Below, piece by piece: positions 26,059 to 41,000 of a stretch of 64,000 nucleotides of DNA. Numbering within the stretch: the stretch's first letter is position 1; each line of letters starts with the position of its first letter. The stretch comes from Rhea pennata (lineage: Eukaryota > Chordata > Aves > Rheiformes > Rheidae), in contig NC_084673.1 in assembly GCF_028389875.1 (NCBI RefSeq), positions 18,947,501 through 19,011,500 on the forward strand, read 5' to 3'. The position numbers and the translations under genes were made by a program. The notes below the pieces were generated by a model. That model was not told where the DNA came from. It was given only the letters and a program-made list of their open reading frames with translations, and ran no database searches.

Positions 26059-29000
26059 GTGAGTAGGGGCCGGGGCGGCGAGGTGCGGCCTGCGCAGCCG
26101 TGTGAGCGCCTCTTCGCGGGAAGCGCTCCTTGGCGGAGCGCGCCACATAGCCTAGTGCGCGTTAATCCTGCACCTGGGGCAAAGGTGGATTAAGCGCTGT
26201 GGTTTTATTGTTGTGAGCGACCGGTTTCGGTTTTGAGCGCTCTGCTGTCTGTGCGGCGGGTCCAGCCGTACTTGACATTTCCCGAAATGTCACGGCTTTC
26301 TGTCTTACACCTTCTATAAAACGTTTGAGGTGAAGGAAGGGGAGAAATAGAGCAACACGTCTCCAAAATGGGAGTAGGTTGCTGCCAGTATACTTAAACT
26401 CCTTTCTGTATGTGAAAAAATATAAATGGGCTACTCGCAAAGTTACCCGGTGTCAGTACTGTTGCTTTGTGTCAGTTTTTAATAACTGACTAATAGCTGA
26501 AGTTACTGTTGGTATCGTTCGACTGCTCAGAAGTGCATTGAATCCCTCGAAACTTCCGTGTTGTGAGATACACCCTATCACTGTCCATTAAAAGTAAAGG
26601 TAATGTGTGTGTGTGTGTGTGTGTGTGTTGGTTAGGGTGAGGAAGGAAGTACAACATGAAACTGTATGTTGGCTTCTTCAAAGTCAAGGGAGCTGGCTGG
26701 TGGCTGTGCAGCACTCTTTCAAGTTGATGGTGCCTGAGAGTCTGCTGTTTTAATTTCTCGGAATAGGCATGCTGGGTTAAGTTGGCTGAGGACAGTTTGG
26801 CGCACTGATGCTAATACAGACATCTTGTATGAGAGCCTTTGAGATGAATCAAAAAGTTAAAAATTAAAAACAAGCAAATACATATTTCATTTACTGTTGA
26901 TCTGAATGACTGGAAGCCAGCTACAGTAGTAAATACTGCAGCTACTGTATTGATATTAAAAGCCTTAGGACTGGGTAACTTATCCTTGATTGTTCTTTCA
27001 CCTTTAAGATACTGCTTTTGTTGCACCGTTAGTTATTTTCTGTCTGTGGCAGAACAACTTAATGAGGTAAGCCTTAAGTCCAGAAATGGTAAAATAACAG
27101 GAAGCCAGAATGTGGTGATAGCTTGCTCAATAGCTTAGAAGTTTCTGAAGCTTTCAAGTAGTGTACTCTTTGAAAAATGCTCTTAAAATAGTCTCACCTA
27201 ATATAACCTTACAAAAGAAGAAAATGGAAGAAAATGGAAAAATTCTCAGTGTAATTTGAGAGTAACATAAATGGAGATTGAATTGTGACTATCAAATTCT
27301 GTTGGATATCTCTTGGTACAAACCTCTGTTTAGACTTTAGACCTGCCAGTGTCCTGAAGGACCTCCTGTACTGAATGAGTTCTGTGTTTTTGTATAATTC
27401 ACTCTCTCTGACTTTTGTCCAAGACAAATAAAAAGCATGTTATTGTAATTACTTATCTGAAATGGAGCAACATTTTGATGAGGTGAGAGAAAAGAGGGTG
27501 TGAAATGTGTACTATAAATAGCTCTAGGCTTAAAAAGATTCTAGTGAACACTAGAAAATGTTCATCGCGCATATCCAGACTTCTTAAAATATCTGCTGAA
27601 ATAGCTAGATTGAAGTCTTTGGCACTTACTAATTTTTATTTGTACACCTGCACGCAAAACTTGCTTGTATTAAATGCGAGCAGGTATGATACTAGTTTAA
27701 ACAGTGTAATCTCTAAAAACAATAACACAGTATATTTTCAGAGATACAGTGAAAATGCTTTCTAAGTTAAGTTAAATTAAAGAATAACTTGGATCTACTC
27801 CTTCAACTTGCTCCTTGGTCCCCACATGTGTGTATCATTAAAAATACTGCACTGTCTGGTATTACTTGTAATTGCTTCTCAACAAAAAACTTGACCAAGA
27901 ACATGTTTTTGAGAGTTGCTGCAGTTGCATTCAGTCAGTGCACTCAATCCAGATGAGTTTTGAAAATCCCATCTGCCATATTTTCTTAGCTTTAAGGAAA
28001 GCTTCAAATCACAGTGTGAGTATTAATGGGGAAGACACCACATGTGCACTGTGGAAACCGGTATTCCAGAGTCCAGAAATTTGCCTGGCTACTAACTTCT
28101 TGGTAATATAGTAACACTTTCCTAAAGAGCAAATAACACCTGCCCCCCCCCCCCCAAAAAAAAGAAATTAAGGAATGTGAATGCTTTTTATCAAGTAGTT
28201 CAGTGTCCTAAATAAATTAACAAATCTATTTCTGTAATATTTTGTAATATTCTGGGATAAAATAAAATGTTATACAGCTGTGATTCTCTTTTCCTTAGTG
28301 GACCACTTGAAGTTCTTCTCTTAATTCCTTTCTGCCTCTTAATTTTAGGTTGCAGTAGAATGAGGCTAGATGCTTCTTTTGGTGATTGATATATATCATA
28401 TATATATTCTTGGTTAACTGCTGAAAAGCTATAATAAAAATGAACAAATTAAAGCTGTGGCAAAGCTGGTAATTATCAGACTAGACTTATGTAGACCAAA
28501 ATTTATTAAAACTTTTTTTTCTGAACTTCTATATGAACACAGTAATAAAGAAGAGCAAGCAACTCCTGTTTAATTTGTGTACAGCCCAGTTAAGAAGTGA
28601 ATGGGAGGGAAAGTAGCTAACATTGCTCATTAAAACCTAAAACTACTATGCTGCATATATAGGCTTTGGAAATCCTGGCAAAAGTGGTAATTTGGGTACT
28701 GTAAAGTTGTGTTATGTAACAAAATCAGGCTTCATTCTCTGTGTGGGTGAAAGATCAGGTCTCTGCCAAATCATTGTGGATTTAAATTTTTGCCAGTAAT
28801 ATCAATTTGACTGTCATATTTTTGGTATGTTCTTGTATGTCTGCCCCTTTGTACTCTTGGCAGCTAGAGCTCATGACTGTTAGTGCATTCAGATGCAGTG
28901 TGGTTTTTAGAGATAGGCAAGTTGGGAAACAGCATAAACAAATGCCCTTAGACTCATCTAGGGGCAATAAGGAAGTTCTCTTTAATTTGAAGCTCTTCAT

Positions 29001-32000
29001 TAAACAGTAAAGCTTTTCAGTACAGTAATTGAGGAAATATGACTTGAATCAAGAAAAAAATAGAGCTAATGTTGTTGGAATCTATAAGTGTTCTTTTATT
29101 TAGCAATTACTTAAAGCTTTTGAAAAAGCTTTATGAGCCATCTTGTATCCTTGATTAGCAGGGAGAATAGGATAGCTGAATTACCTTGCTTCTAGTAAAT
29201 ATAGCTCTGTAAGATGGTACAGATTTAGCTCATAAATGACTTAAGATTTCTGTCAAATCTGCTATGTAAGAGCATGTGGACATAATGTTTGTATCAGTCA
29301 GGTACTATCTCTTAATTAACCCTCCAACAAGAATCACTACATTCCTGAGACTGCATTGAGAAAACTTGTGTGTATGATTCTTCTCTTTAACTTCAGTGTG
29401 CAGTACAACTTTCAAGTAAGAAAATGTCATTTTCTACAGGCTGCTGGGATTAAGGTAATTACTGTTAGAATTCTTGCATCTACCTGTCTTCACAGCAGTT
29501 TCAGTTCTGTGACAAAATGGAAGAAATACAGGAGTATTAAACAATTATGGTTCTTTTAACTGATGCCTTTGCAGTTCTCTTAAAAAGATGTATTCTTGAA
29601 CGAAGAAAGCAATAACTCCTGATATTTAAAAGTTGAAAAGTGTATCAATTTTGTCAGTGATTGGTTGAGAACTTTCCAAAGAACAGGGTGGTTTTTTATT
29701 TTGTTCTTTTTTATCTGGATTTATGCATGCTTTTCTCTGGAGAGCTGTCTGGCTTCATAGCTGATGTGCCAGTGTTTCAGAGGAGCTGTGGAAGAGAAGT
29801 TCTGAGTACTCTTTTAGGCAGCAATATTTCCACAGTTCTGCCAGGCTGCTTGAGTTCCTCTGCAGTACTCCTCTGACTTAAAGCTTTGTGATCTTGCTGC
29901 GTAGTGTTAACAAGTTTCCGAATTCCATTCTAGAAATAGCAGTGCAGTTTCACTTGCAGTTGAAATAATTCCTCTAGGTAGTTGGCAAAGTGCTTTGAGT
30001 TGTGAAGTGTTTACAGAAGTACTCTGATAAGAAAACCAACATCACTTGCCCTATGCATTTCATTCCATTCTTTGCTGCCAATATCTTTTTCAAGCTAATC
30101 CATACTATAGCTGTTCAGCTGTCAGTCTCTCAGGTGTGTATGTGTTCAGTTATACTTCAAGATACATGGTGGTAATAGTTGTTTCCTCTTCTGCTTCCAG
30201 CTTTTACAAATCCGTACTACTGTTTCTTTGTAGATAGTCCTGTTGCAGATTTTAAATAAGCATATTAGCGAGATGATAGGTGTATTTTTTGCATATCTTG
30301 AATACTATAATTCCAGTATGATGCTGGCTTTAAATAGAACTATTACTATTAAAAATTCTATTCAAGTAGCCTTATTAGAGTCTCTCTAGATTTTTTACAA
30401 TACGCTTTTATGAAGGACAAGTTAGCCTATAAAATGCACTGAGTTTTTTTTCCTTTTTAAGTAGTAGTATTTCAGGGACATTTCTTTTCCCTGAGCAGAT
30501 GTGCCTCTATGGGCTAACCATGATTTTTGTTACTGCATTCAGGGAGGATCTGGAACCACAGATCTCAGTGGTACTAAGTGATAAGTGCACTCTATGCAAG
30601 TTGACTTCAGAGGGGAGCCAGTATGTGTCTTGATTAGCTGAACTATGTGGAACTTGCACCTCACTGAGGTCCTCTAACCCGAAGCAGAGCTTGAATTGGG
30701 CTCTGAGCAGAAATACCATCTTTTTCATACTTGCTATAATAGCCAGACCCCAACTTTACACAAGAAAGAAGTTTGTGCTGGAAAACCTTGCTAGCACTGT
30801 TACAGAACTACTGGAATTGTACTCTTCAGTCAGATGGAACCACATTTCGGTGGTAAGGATAATGTATGAACTTCTCCAAGGCACCAGTTCTGTCAGCCTC
30901 CACTTTGTCACTGTCACATGGCAGAAGGCATCTTCTGAGTACCACATGAGGGAGCAGTTAGCAGTTTTGAAGACTGACATCTGAATGACTTTTTTGTAGT
31001 ATAAACCAGTAGGGGGGCAATATGAGCCAAAATTGTGTGTGTTTTTGTTTGCTTTACTTTTAATTGAGGTAGGACTTAGAGGTGATTAGTTACAACATTT
31101 CATATAGTTGCTAACAATAGAGTTTCTATCACAAATGATCATGGCTGGACAACACTAAGAACACATTTCGGTGTCAGGTATGTCAGACATCTCCTAGGTG
31201 TTCAGCATCCTTTTAGCATTTACTGGAACCTCTATTGGCAAACCTTAGCTGAGGGAGCATGAGAAGACTGAACTCTCTCCATAAGATGTTTTAGCAAAAT
31301 ATGAATTAAATTAGTTTGGCTACTGTTTTGCTCTCTCAAAGCAGAAGGTTGGTTGTTTTTAATCTGAATCTTCCTTCCAATTTCATTTACTATTTTAAAA
31401 AAAGCACTCTTAAAGTTGAATATCTTCTTGACTTGCCCAGTGGTCGTGTGGAAGAAAAGGATATTGTATGTGCAAAAACACTACATTCAATAGGCTATCT
31501 GTGTGGTGGTCTTTGGCCTCAACAGACCAATGTAATTTCTAAGAGTAGTAATGTTATAGGTACCGCTCAGTGTAGTGTTTTTCTTTGGGGGGGGGTAAGT
31601 TGAGAACTCCTTTATGACTTGTAACAATTCTGTAACATTTCTTTACTGGTTTGAGTCTTCAGTTAAATGGAAAATATTGAGCTAATTCTGACAGTAATGT
31701 CTTTATAATACTTGTTTATAAATTGACTGGATTTAGGGAAACGCCTGAACACGAGGGGAAATTTTTCCACTGTGAGAGTGACGGAGCCCTGGAACAGGTT
31801 GCTCAGAGAGGTTGTGGAGTCTCCTTCTCTGGAGAGATTCAAGGCCCGCCTGGACACAACCCTGTCTAACATGCTCTAGGTGACCCTGCTGAGCAGGGGG
31901 GTTGGACTAGATGATCTCCAGGGGTCCCTTCCAACCTTACTGATTCTATGTTTTGTGCAGCAGAATAGATACAAATGTTAAGTGTGGTATTTCTATAAGG

Positions 32001-35000
32001 CATTCTGTCCTGAACTGTCAATATATAATCTTTATGTTTAAATTGCTTATGATAATGTGGTCTTTTTTTTCTGCTCATGCCTAATGAGGTAAATAGCTCA
32101 TTAGGTAGCTGAATTGGTCGTTTTGGTGATGCTGACATCTCGGTATCCAGTTGTCACTCGTATTCCTAGGCAGATATCCTTCTTCAAGTACTTACACAAA
32201 AAAATCCCCCCACATAAGCGGTGGTGCTGCTCTGCAGCCAACAGGCTGCTCAGAAAATTGACTTAAATATCAGATCGCAAAGGAAGCTTTTCAAAGTAGG
32301 TGTTTGTTTTGCAACTATTACCCAGTCACAAAGGTGTACTTTGATCATATCTGAGCCATATTTAGTTCAAAGAGAGAATAAATGCCTAGTCGTAGGGCAT
32401 GTCTCGAGGGGTTTAGAACAGTTCTGGATTTACTTTTTTGCTCTCTTCTCAGCAAGTGACTTAGCTACTGTTCTCAGGCAGGTTTTGTTCCCACGTATCT
32501 GCTGGAGCCTCACCTAGGTTTATGCCAATAAATATTGAGGTAGAGGCTTGAAGGCCTATCTGTGGCCTCACAAGCTAATATTTTATTATTGAGTTATAAT
32601 TGGTCTTTACACAGAGTTTTTATGCAGAAGCTAAAGACCTCCTATGGTCCATAACAAAACACTTAGATTCATGATTATGTCAGTTTAGCTAAGTGGAAAG
32701 CAGTGTGGACTCAAATTCTGTCTCTTAAGTCTCATAGAAAAGAGGCTTAGCAGAGGTTTGCAGTATCTCACTTTAGTGCATGTATGTCAGTACTCAGGCT
32801 TAGATCCTGATTGTAGGATACTTGCTACCTGTTGATCTTATGTGATACAAGTGTCTCAGCTTTTCCTCTCTTCTCTGCTTTTCAGTTTTGGTTAGATTGA
32901 GTGGCTTCAGGAAGCTGGACAGCGAGATTATCTATATTGGCTTTCAGACTGTAATTTGGGGCTAGAGTTTCTGCTGGAGTAGTTTATTTACTGATGATGT
33001 ATTGGGACTCTGTAAAATTGTTGGAATGCTTTTGAAGTTCATGCTCTATCAGTAAAATGCACAGAATTTAAGCACAGAATGTAAAATAATTTCAGTTCTT
33101 TGTTGAAGGAATAATTGAGCTAACACTTCTGGTATGAATCCTTCATGTGCAAACACAAAATAACATGATTATCCTCTTTGAGTATATCTCTCATTGTAAT
33201 GCTTTGACCTTTTTCTTTAATTTAGATCTGATACAGTGCACAAATGAAATGAATGTGAATGTTCCACAGTTGGCAGACACACTTTTTGAGAGAACTGCAA
33301 ACAGTAGCTGGGTTGTAGTGTTCAAAGCTCTAATTACAACACACCACCTCATGATGTATGGAAATGAGGTAAGGCATAGCTTTGTTAAGGTGTCTCTGAC
33401 AATGTTTTAAGAAATTCTTAGTCAATCTATGAAATGTGTACCTCAGGTTTTTTAATGTGTCATTTTCCCCCTCCCCTGCCATTGCCTGTAAAGTACTTCA
33501 CCAGAGAAGAAATAATGCTTGATTATTTCAATACTGAAATATTTCAGTGTTTGTAATTTGACTGCAGGTATCAGGATTGGGTTATGAGGGTGTGCTAGAC
33601 TGGCCTTTCCGGAATGAAGATGTGAAAAACTTCTGATGAGCTTTACTTCATTGGTCTAGTGCTCGTCAGTGAAAGCACAGCAAATGTCTTGTTAGCACTC
33701 CATAACTGTGCAGGCAACCTATTTAACAGATAAGAATATTTATTGGAAGGAGAAGGAATAGGATGACTGGAATATTTGGTCTTGAAAATCCTTGTCCATT
33801 AGGCTAAGTTGTCATATGTTTCTGCCATTAGCATTCACCTGAAACTGTTTTCCAGTGTATTTAGTTTGTTTAAACTATTTCAGCAGTGGTTATGGTCAGT
33901 GTGGTTTTAGAAATGTAATCACATGGTACTAGAAATGTAGTCTCCTTTTCACAGTCTTATATTTAAAAACTAAATTTTCTCCTCTTCAAGTAGCAGTTTA
34001 GTTCTTAACTTGTATGTATCTGTTCTCTTAACTTTTGAGTACTTATGGTAGGTACTGATAATATTGGAATGAACTCTCAGTGGTACTGCTTCACACCCTT
34101 AAACTGCTCTGAAAAGTTAGTGTTGCTTCCCTTCTCCAAATTTCTAGTAACTTAATGAAATGGTCCATAAAACATAGTGTGTTCCACATTACGCTTCTGT
34201 TATTTACATGCTTATGTTGTAGTTAGGAAAGACAGTAGGCTGAAATTAGAGGGTAGCTCAGAAGTGAAATTCAGTGCTCAGAATAACAATAAGGCTAAAC
34301 TGAATACTGTAAAACAGTATGTCTATTTTGATGTCTCTTCTTCAAAGATAGTTCATATCTCTCCACTGGAGTTTGAAAGAAACAAAAGCCAACCGAACCG
34401 TAGAAAAAGAATTTGGAGCTTAGAGTATCCATTCGCCCTTGTGGCATTTTTTCATTGAAAAAAGATTTGGATTTTGCCTGTGCCAAGAATGCACCTCAAT
34501 TTTGAATGGATGCATTTGAAACTTAAACTTATTTGTGTCTGCTGGACTCCTATAGTGTTCCAGCTATTTCTGTGATTTCACGTGGAAAGATGGAACCTAA
34601 GTGTACTGCTCACTTGTGAAATATGAAAGTATTTTATTCTTTAGCAGAAAAAAAAATTATCAATTGAACTTCTATTTTAAGTGCAAGTTATAGAGCAGAG
34701 GTCGGAATGATGTCTGAGCAATTGCTGCCTTGCAGTTTCTTGTTCAGCATGACCATCTTTCTTGAGTTTTGGATGAAGGAGGTCAAACCTCTTCATGTCT
34801 CTGCTTTGTGTAATGCAAATCCTGTTTAGTGGTAAGCCCATGATTGCAACAGCAACCCTTGATAGTTCCCTTGAGTGTCAATTGCAGTAGTAAACAATTC
34901 CCTTTAACTGATCAAAATCATTGCTGCTTGGTAAATTGTTCTTCTCTTGACCTCTCTGTTCAAGTTCTACCTTGTGATTGGTAACAAATCTGAAAACATT

Positions 35001-38000
35001 GATGATCAGGATCTTTTCTTTTTTTTTTTTTTTTTTTTTTAGGTGAGTTATTTGACAGTCCATGATGAAGTACTGAAATAAACTTCTGTAAATTCATAAC
35101 ATGTTTCATCAAAAAATTTCATGTAAACTCTTGAAGTAGATGTAGCAAATGTTCTGCACATCACTATGTAAACAAAAAGTGGTATTCAGAAAGGCCAATC
35201 TCTTTATGCGTCCCCCCACATAATGGTAGAACACTCCTTCAGAGTGTGTTTCAAAATGGTAGCCTAGTTAACATTTTGAACTGGCATTTGGAGGATAATA
35301 GTTAGCCTAGGTCCTGCTAGAATATGATTCAGAATACTAGCTGAATTTCAGATCTGTATATATACCTCCTGAATATCACTGTTCTGTTCAGATCATTTTG
35401 CAACTGTTTCTGTTCTTCTGTGTCTCTTTGAATGCAGTAATAAGATGTACAAAGACCAGATAAAATGCTTTATGAAAAAACAAATATGCAATGCCAGAAC
35501 TATTGGCAGTAAAGCTGTTAATTGTAGACTTGTCAGAACTCTCTCTTACTATAGGCTGAAAATCTATGTGAAATTACCTATGTGATGAGGTAGAACCTGA
35601 TACGTTGGGAAATTATCTGGGAAGAGGGACTTTAGGGAAGGTGAAAGTACTGCTTATGATTAAATCATGCTTGTGAGAAGAGAATTTTTTCTGTCACTGT
35701 GCGAAGCCCTCATTGCAGCTTCCAAAGAGCAGACCTAGTACTGGGGCTGGCTGGACAAGCATGAGTTCTGTGCAACGTACTATAATCCAAACCTGACAGA
35801 CACTTGAAATTCCACCATGAAAACTGAAGTAATAATAGGACCTTCCCTGCTATAGCAGCAGAGGGACTGGGATCAAAGATGTAACAAGCCCCATGTGCTG
35901 TACTGATCATAATGCTATTTTATGGACTAAAATATATATGTAAAGGTGGATGAAAAGGATAGAAATTGACATCATGGGAGATGATGTGTATGGAAGAGTG
36001 ACAGACTTTGAAAACTACTGTGCTATCTGGATTTGTGGTCTCTTACTCTTGCCATGTCTGAGCCAGCTATTGTTTGTCAAAACTTAAATGTTGTTTAACC
36101 AGCTTAGTGCATTGTAATCCTAGACTGATGACACCAACTTTAGTGCTTTTATTCATCACAGTTCTAGAAGCATTATAGTTACTAATTACTCTTTAAACTT
36201 TGTAACTAAACTTGTCACTATCTTCTGCAGCAGCCACGCTTTGAGAGCTGGGATAAATTTGGTGGTATTTTTGTTCTTTTTCTAGCTTGTCTCTTCTAAA
36301 CTACAAGGTTAACCTAAGCAGCTTTCTCTAGGATTACTAGTATTTCGTTCATGGGCAGTGAAGTCATCGTATTTAAACTAGATTTGTATTTTTGCTAAAT
36401 ACTCAGTTCTGCATTTTAACTCATTACATTACAGTTTGTTTTTTGTCTTGTAACCAATTTCTATTAACGGTGGTTACTAGAAACAGTTACATGTAGTTTT
36501 CCGTACTGTGCTTAAATGTTCTAACTCTCAAAAGAACAAAAATGATACTCAACTTTTTCTTCATTAACAGCGCTTTATCCAGTATCTTGCGTCCCGAAAC
36601 ACGTTGTTCAATCTTAATAACTACCTGGACAAAAGTGCCATGCAGGGTAAGTATCTTTTACTGAAGGAAACAACTCTACTGATTTTTGCTCGGTGTTTAG
36701 TACCTGGGTCACTGCATGCTAAGAGACAAATGACTTTACATATAAAAGAGTATTATGGTTTCTATTGCATGAGGCACCAGAGATGTTAATAAATGCAAGA
36801 AATGAGGAGAGTGAGACACTGAGTTACCTAGCTGAGTGGTGGAAGTTTGCCTGTAATACATGTATTGTGCACTTACAGGGCTATAAATTTAAAAAGTGAA
36901 CTCCTAAGCTGCCTAGAATAAACCTGATGAATATTGGCACACTGATCTATTTTACCACTGCATTTTAGTGTTTCGGGAGTGAATATAAACTGTTGAGGTG
37001 CAAGGAATGGTAACTGAATGTGCTGTGTAGATAATGAGAACTCATTCACATCTCTGAGAGGGCTTCTGATTACTTGTCAGTGGTGGAAAGTAGGTTTATG
37101 TGTTTTTTGAGGTATTGAGGATAAGTTAGTGAAGTCTACCACTTTATCAGGAATGTATTTCCAGTGCAATTTCTAGAACACATAATAAGAGCTGTTTGGT
37201 AATTACCTAATATGCTATAAGGCAGTTTCTCTTACAACTGTCATGAATACTTTCTTAGTTTTAGCAAGTTGGGAAGCATATGGCTGTTAACACCATCTCA
37301 AAGTGAAAACAGTGAAGCTCAAGATTCTGGAATGTGCCTGTGAGCATTGTGCCTGAGCAATCTTTTTACGCAGATTGATATGAAATGGACAAATAAGAGA
37401 ATAGTATTAGAGAAAAGATTTGAAAATGTATATCTTCAAAATGTCTTAACTTACAAATGCTTAATTTTTAGGCTATGATATGTCTACCTTCATTAGACGA
37501 TATAGCAGATACTTGAATGAAAAAGCACTTTCATATAGACTTGTAGCAGTTGACTTCACCAAAATGAAAAGAGGGTAAGACTATTACTGCTTTTTTTCAT
37601 CAAGGTTTTCGAGTGGGGAGAAAATACCAGTTGCCCTTAAGCTTGTCATGCACTGGTATTGATTCTGACCCTGCAGATAGTGTAACATTGCTGAAACAAT
37701 ATGTTGAAGTTTTCTGGTAAAAAGTAAACCTGTGTTTCCTACTCTGTAGGATAGATGGAGTGATGAGAACCATGAATGCTGAAAAGCTTCTGAAAACCCT
37801 TCCGATCATACAGAATCAGCTTGATGCACTCCTTGATTTTGATGTAAGTGCATGAAGCTCATTTTTAGGCAATACGCTTATTTTGAAGTGAGATCTTTGT
37901 TATTTAATAATAATTTACTTTCTCATTGCTTTCTTACACAGGCAAATCCAAATGAACTAACAAATGGTGTCATTAATGCTGCCTTTATGCTCCTTTTTAA

Positions 38001-41000
38001 AGATTCCATTAGACTATTTGCAGCATACAATGAGGGGGTTATTAATCTCTTAGGTATGTATGAATCTTTTTAGTTTTTGAGCTTTTGTTGAAGCTGTTGA
38101 GAGAAGTAGAAAATGTAGACAGTTTGACGGTAATTTCCTTATATGTTGTCTCAGATTCGTTACCATTAAATTAAGCCCTTATTAGTCTCAGTGACAACAA
38201 GCATAGCTTAAGCATACCTCCTATAGTTAATCAAAAAAAAAAAAATGATGTGAACCAGTCTGAACTAGAAACTGAGACAAGAGAGAGACTGAGAATAAAA
38301 CAGAAGCACTATGAATTTACAGTGGATAACCTTTGGCAACTGAACTGTAAAAGTATTAGTGAGGTACCTGGTTTGGTTTCCTTAAACTATAATGTTCGCT
38401 GTGCAATTATAGACAGGAACGTTACTTGTTTTTTATATGTTTAATATAGTCACAACATGATTGGCTTCTGATTTCCCATACTTTCTTTATATCATTATTA
38501 ATTTATTTTTAGCCAATTCCTGAATCTAAATGAGCACAGTACATGATATATCGAGTCTGGGTTCCCCTCTTCCCATCCCCCCCAACCCCAGTAAGCTCTT
38601 ATCAAAGATTTATAATGAGGACTATTCAAGCAAATTTCTGAATTAAAATGTCTTCTGATCAGTTTATTTTCCTGTCTATTAATTTTGACTTGGTGAAATA
38701 CCAACAAGTATATAGAGCAAAACCATAAAAAGTGCTAAAAGGAATGGTATCTGCATCTTTCAGGTCAGTTCAGTTTGTGTACCACTTAGTTGTTGTTCTG
38801 ATGTCTTTTGGATATTGTCCAAAGCATAATGATACGGGTCTAAAAATGTAAATACATAGCAGGAATATTTTCCAACAATAATTTCCCTCATTGCCAGCTA
38901 ATAAGCTGAGTTCCTTTAAAAAAAAAAAAAAAAAAAAACTCATACCTAATTAAACAGTTGAAGTGATTAAGCGATTCATATCCTTGCTTAATAAAGCTTT
39001 GCATAGTATTCTAGTATACTGAAATAAGAAAAGTAATATTTTTCTTTTGACTGATTTTATTACAAAAGATGTCAGATATTCATATCCATTTTGGAATTCA
39101 TCGCTTTAATGAGTTGTTTCTGTCTCTTCTGTCCCTGAAGCTTGTCTCAAATTAGCATTTATAATTCTGTGCCAGCTTTTTGTCAGGGAGGGTGTTAACT
39201 TACAAGAGTTTATTTGCATCCTCAGAAAAATATTTTGATATGAAGAAGAACCAGTGCAAAGAAGGCCTGGATATTTACAAAAAATTTCTAGCCAGAATGA
39301 CCAAATTGTCAGAATTCCTCAAAGTAGCAGAGGTAAATAAATCAACATCTATGCGGCGGGTATCATTTAGGCATCTGTTCTGGTACAGTGATACATATTC
39401 ATAATCATGTAACTTCACAAACATTACTCCGTTTACTTAACTTTACTATACAAAATAAGCATTTTAGAGGCTAGATGTTTTAAAGATTGTTTATGCTCAT
39501 TATTGTAAAGGGAGATTCTAAGGCATCCTTTTCATTTGTCAGACAGAATAAACATTTTTGTGTAAAGTGCTATAAATTTGAGTGGTCCAAAATGAATGGA
39601 CTGGATGTTAGTATTTTTACAGTACTCTTTTACTGTAGTTGCTCAAAGGGGAGGACTTCCAGTAAGCAATGTAGATATTTCGAATGCTTTCAATAAGTTT
39701 TTCTGCATGAAAAAAATAAGGTTAGCTGAAAGTTTTTGTTTTGAGATGCAATGCAATGTAATGTACTTTAGATTTCTAAGGCATGTTCTTAGCTAAATTC
39801 ATACCGATTCAGAAAGTTATAAATATCCCTTTTTAATATCTTAGTCTCTATGTAACATTCAGACCTCACAGTTTTTATTTTCATTGCCACTGCATGTAGT
39901 AATGTAATTTTTTCCCCCTCCCCTTTTTTGTAAACTCAGCAAGTTGGAATTGATCAGGGTGACATTCCAGATCTTACTCAGGTCAGTGTACATTTCATAC
40001 TGATTTAACCCAATTTGTCCTTTGTGTTCTTAAAGGTTTGTGTGCATCATAATCAACATTCATCTTGAAGATGTATTCTCTCCCATATATTTATATATGG
40101 GAAATGCATCTGCTCACCTTTTCATGGATCAAATGTACTCAATGCTTAAATATTTTGCAGCTGTTAATAAAGTTTTTGATTGTTTAAAGCAATAGCACTC
40201 AAAAAAGCTTATGTAAGAACTTCTGCTTTTTTGTCACATGGGATTCATTATGGCTTATAAGTACATAAGCATCTTGCATTGTCTTGAGGAAAACCTTTCA
40301 TTTCACTGTAGCACCATGTCTTCCACTAAATATATATAAAGGTTACTATTTGCTTGTTCAATCAAGAATCTGCTTCTCCCCTACCCCCATACTTGTTTTT
40401 TTATCGGTACTCTGGCTTCAACAGCGCTCAGCAATGAGGAGAGTGCTTAGGAATAGTTTGTATACTGGAAAATTTAGTCTAAAAGATGGAATGCAGGGGA
40501 GTATCCTCTAGTGAGGATAAATAGAGGAGCAAATGAGAAGTGAGAGATGATTTGACTTGATCAACAGAAAACACTGGTAGTCCAATTAAGTGTACAAAGC
40601 TGTTCTTTTCAAGTTTTTTCTGTCATAATTTCTAACTTAGCGTCATCCCAAAATGACTGTTGGTACTTGACATCCTTTCAGTAGTGTGGAATAAACTGGT
40701 GGATAGAATAAGTGACGATCTGTCAGGAGAGAGGAGTGCCGTAGAGCTGTAGTGTACTCAGGCTGTTGAAGTGGGCTCTTTGTGAAACAGTCAGTCTAAT
40801 ATATAACTTTTCATGAACTATAATGTCTAATCTCATGCTGTCTAAATTTCACAGATTAACCATGTCAATATATATCTTTTGGGAAGATATGCCTAAATTT
40901 AATTCAGTGTGTTTTTATATGAAGTCGAATCTGAACCTCTCCTCATTGTTCATTGTTTTCTATGATACAGTTAGCATCTCAAATTAGTATTTTGTAAAAC

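Larger units (their letters stand above)
25420..26150 (+). promoter_or_regulatory. CpG-island promoter and 5' UTR of the PICALM-like gene
   Basis: Very GC- and CpG-rich block surrounding the first coding exon. It holds five overlapping GGGGCGGGGC boxes (about 25527-25553, Sp1/KLF type), an E-box-like GGTCACCTGAC (about 25559-25569) and GCCGCCATTTTG (25585-25596), a YY1-type element typical of the start-site region of housekeeping genes. No TATA box is evident, which fits a dispersed CpG-island promoter. The exact transcription start is not visible. Confidence 0.85.
26059..33225. other. PICALM-like intron 1 (7.2 kb)
   Basis: The largest intron. It contains a GT microsatellite (26604-26628), a C13A8 run (28143-28163) and a CR1 fragment (31733-31950), listed separately. 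No other gene is recognised; short ORFs lack signatures. Confidence 0.85.

Noticed and set aside
25461-26146. Antisense ORFs (196 and 194 codons) and a 145-codon + frame over the PICALM-like exon 1
   Set aside because: Low-complexity Pro/Arg/Ala or Gly/Ala translations from the CpG island. The true frame is fixed by the conserved MSGQS start and the downstream exons.
35019-35045. Polypyrimidine tract plus AG as an extra exon acceptor in PICALM-like intron 2
   Set aside because: No family-like coding sequence follows, and exons 2 and 3 join in frame without it.
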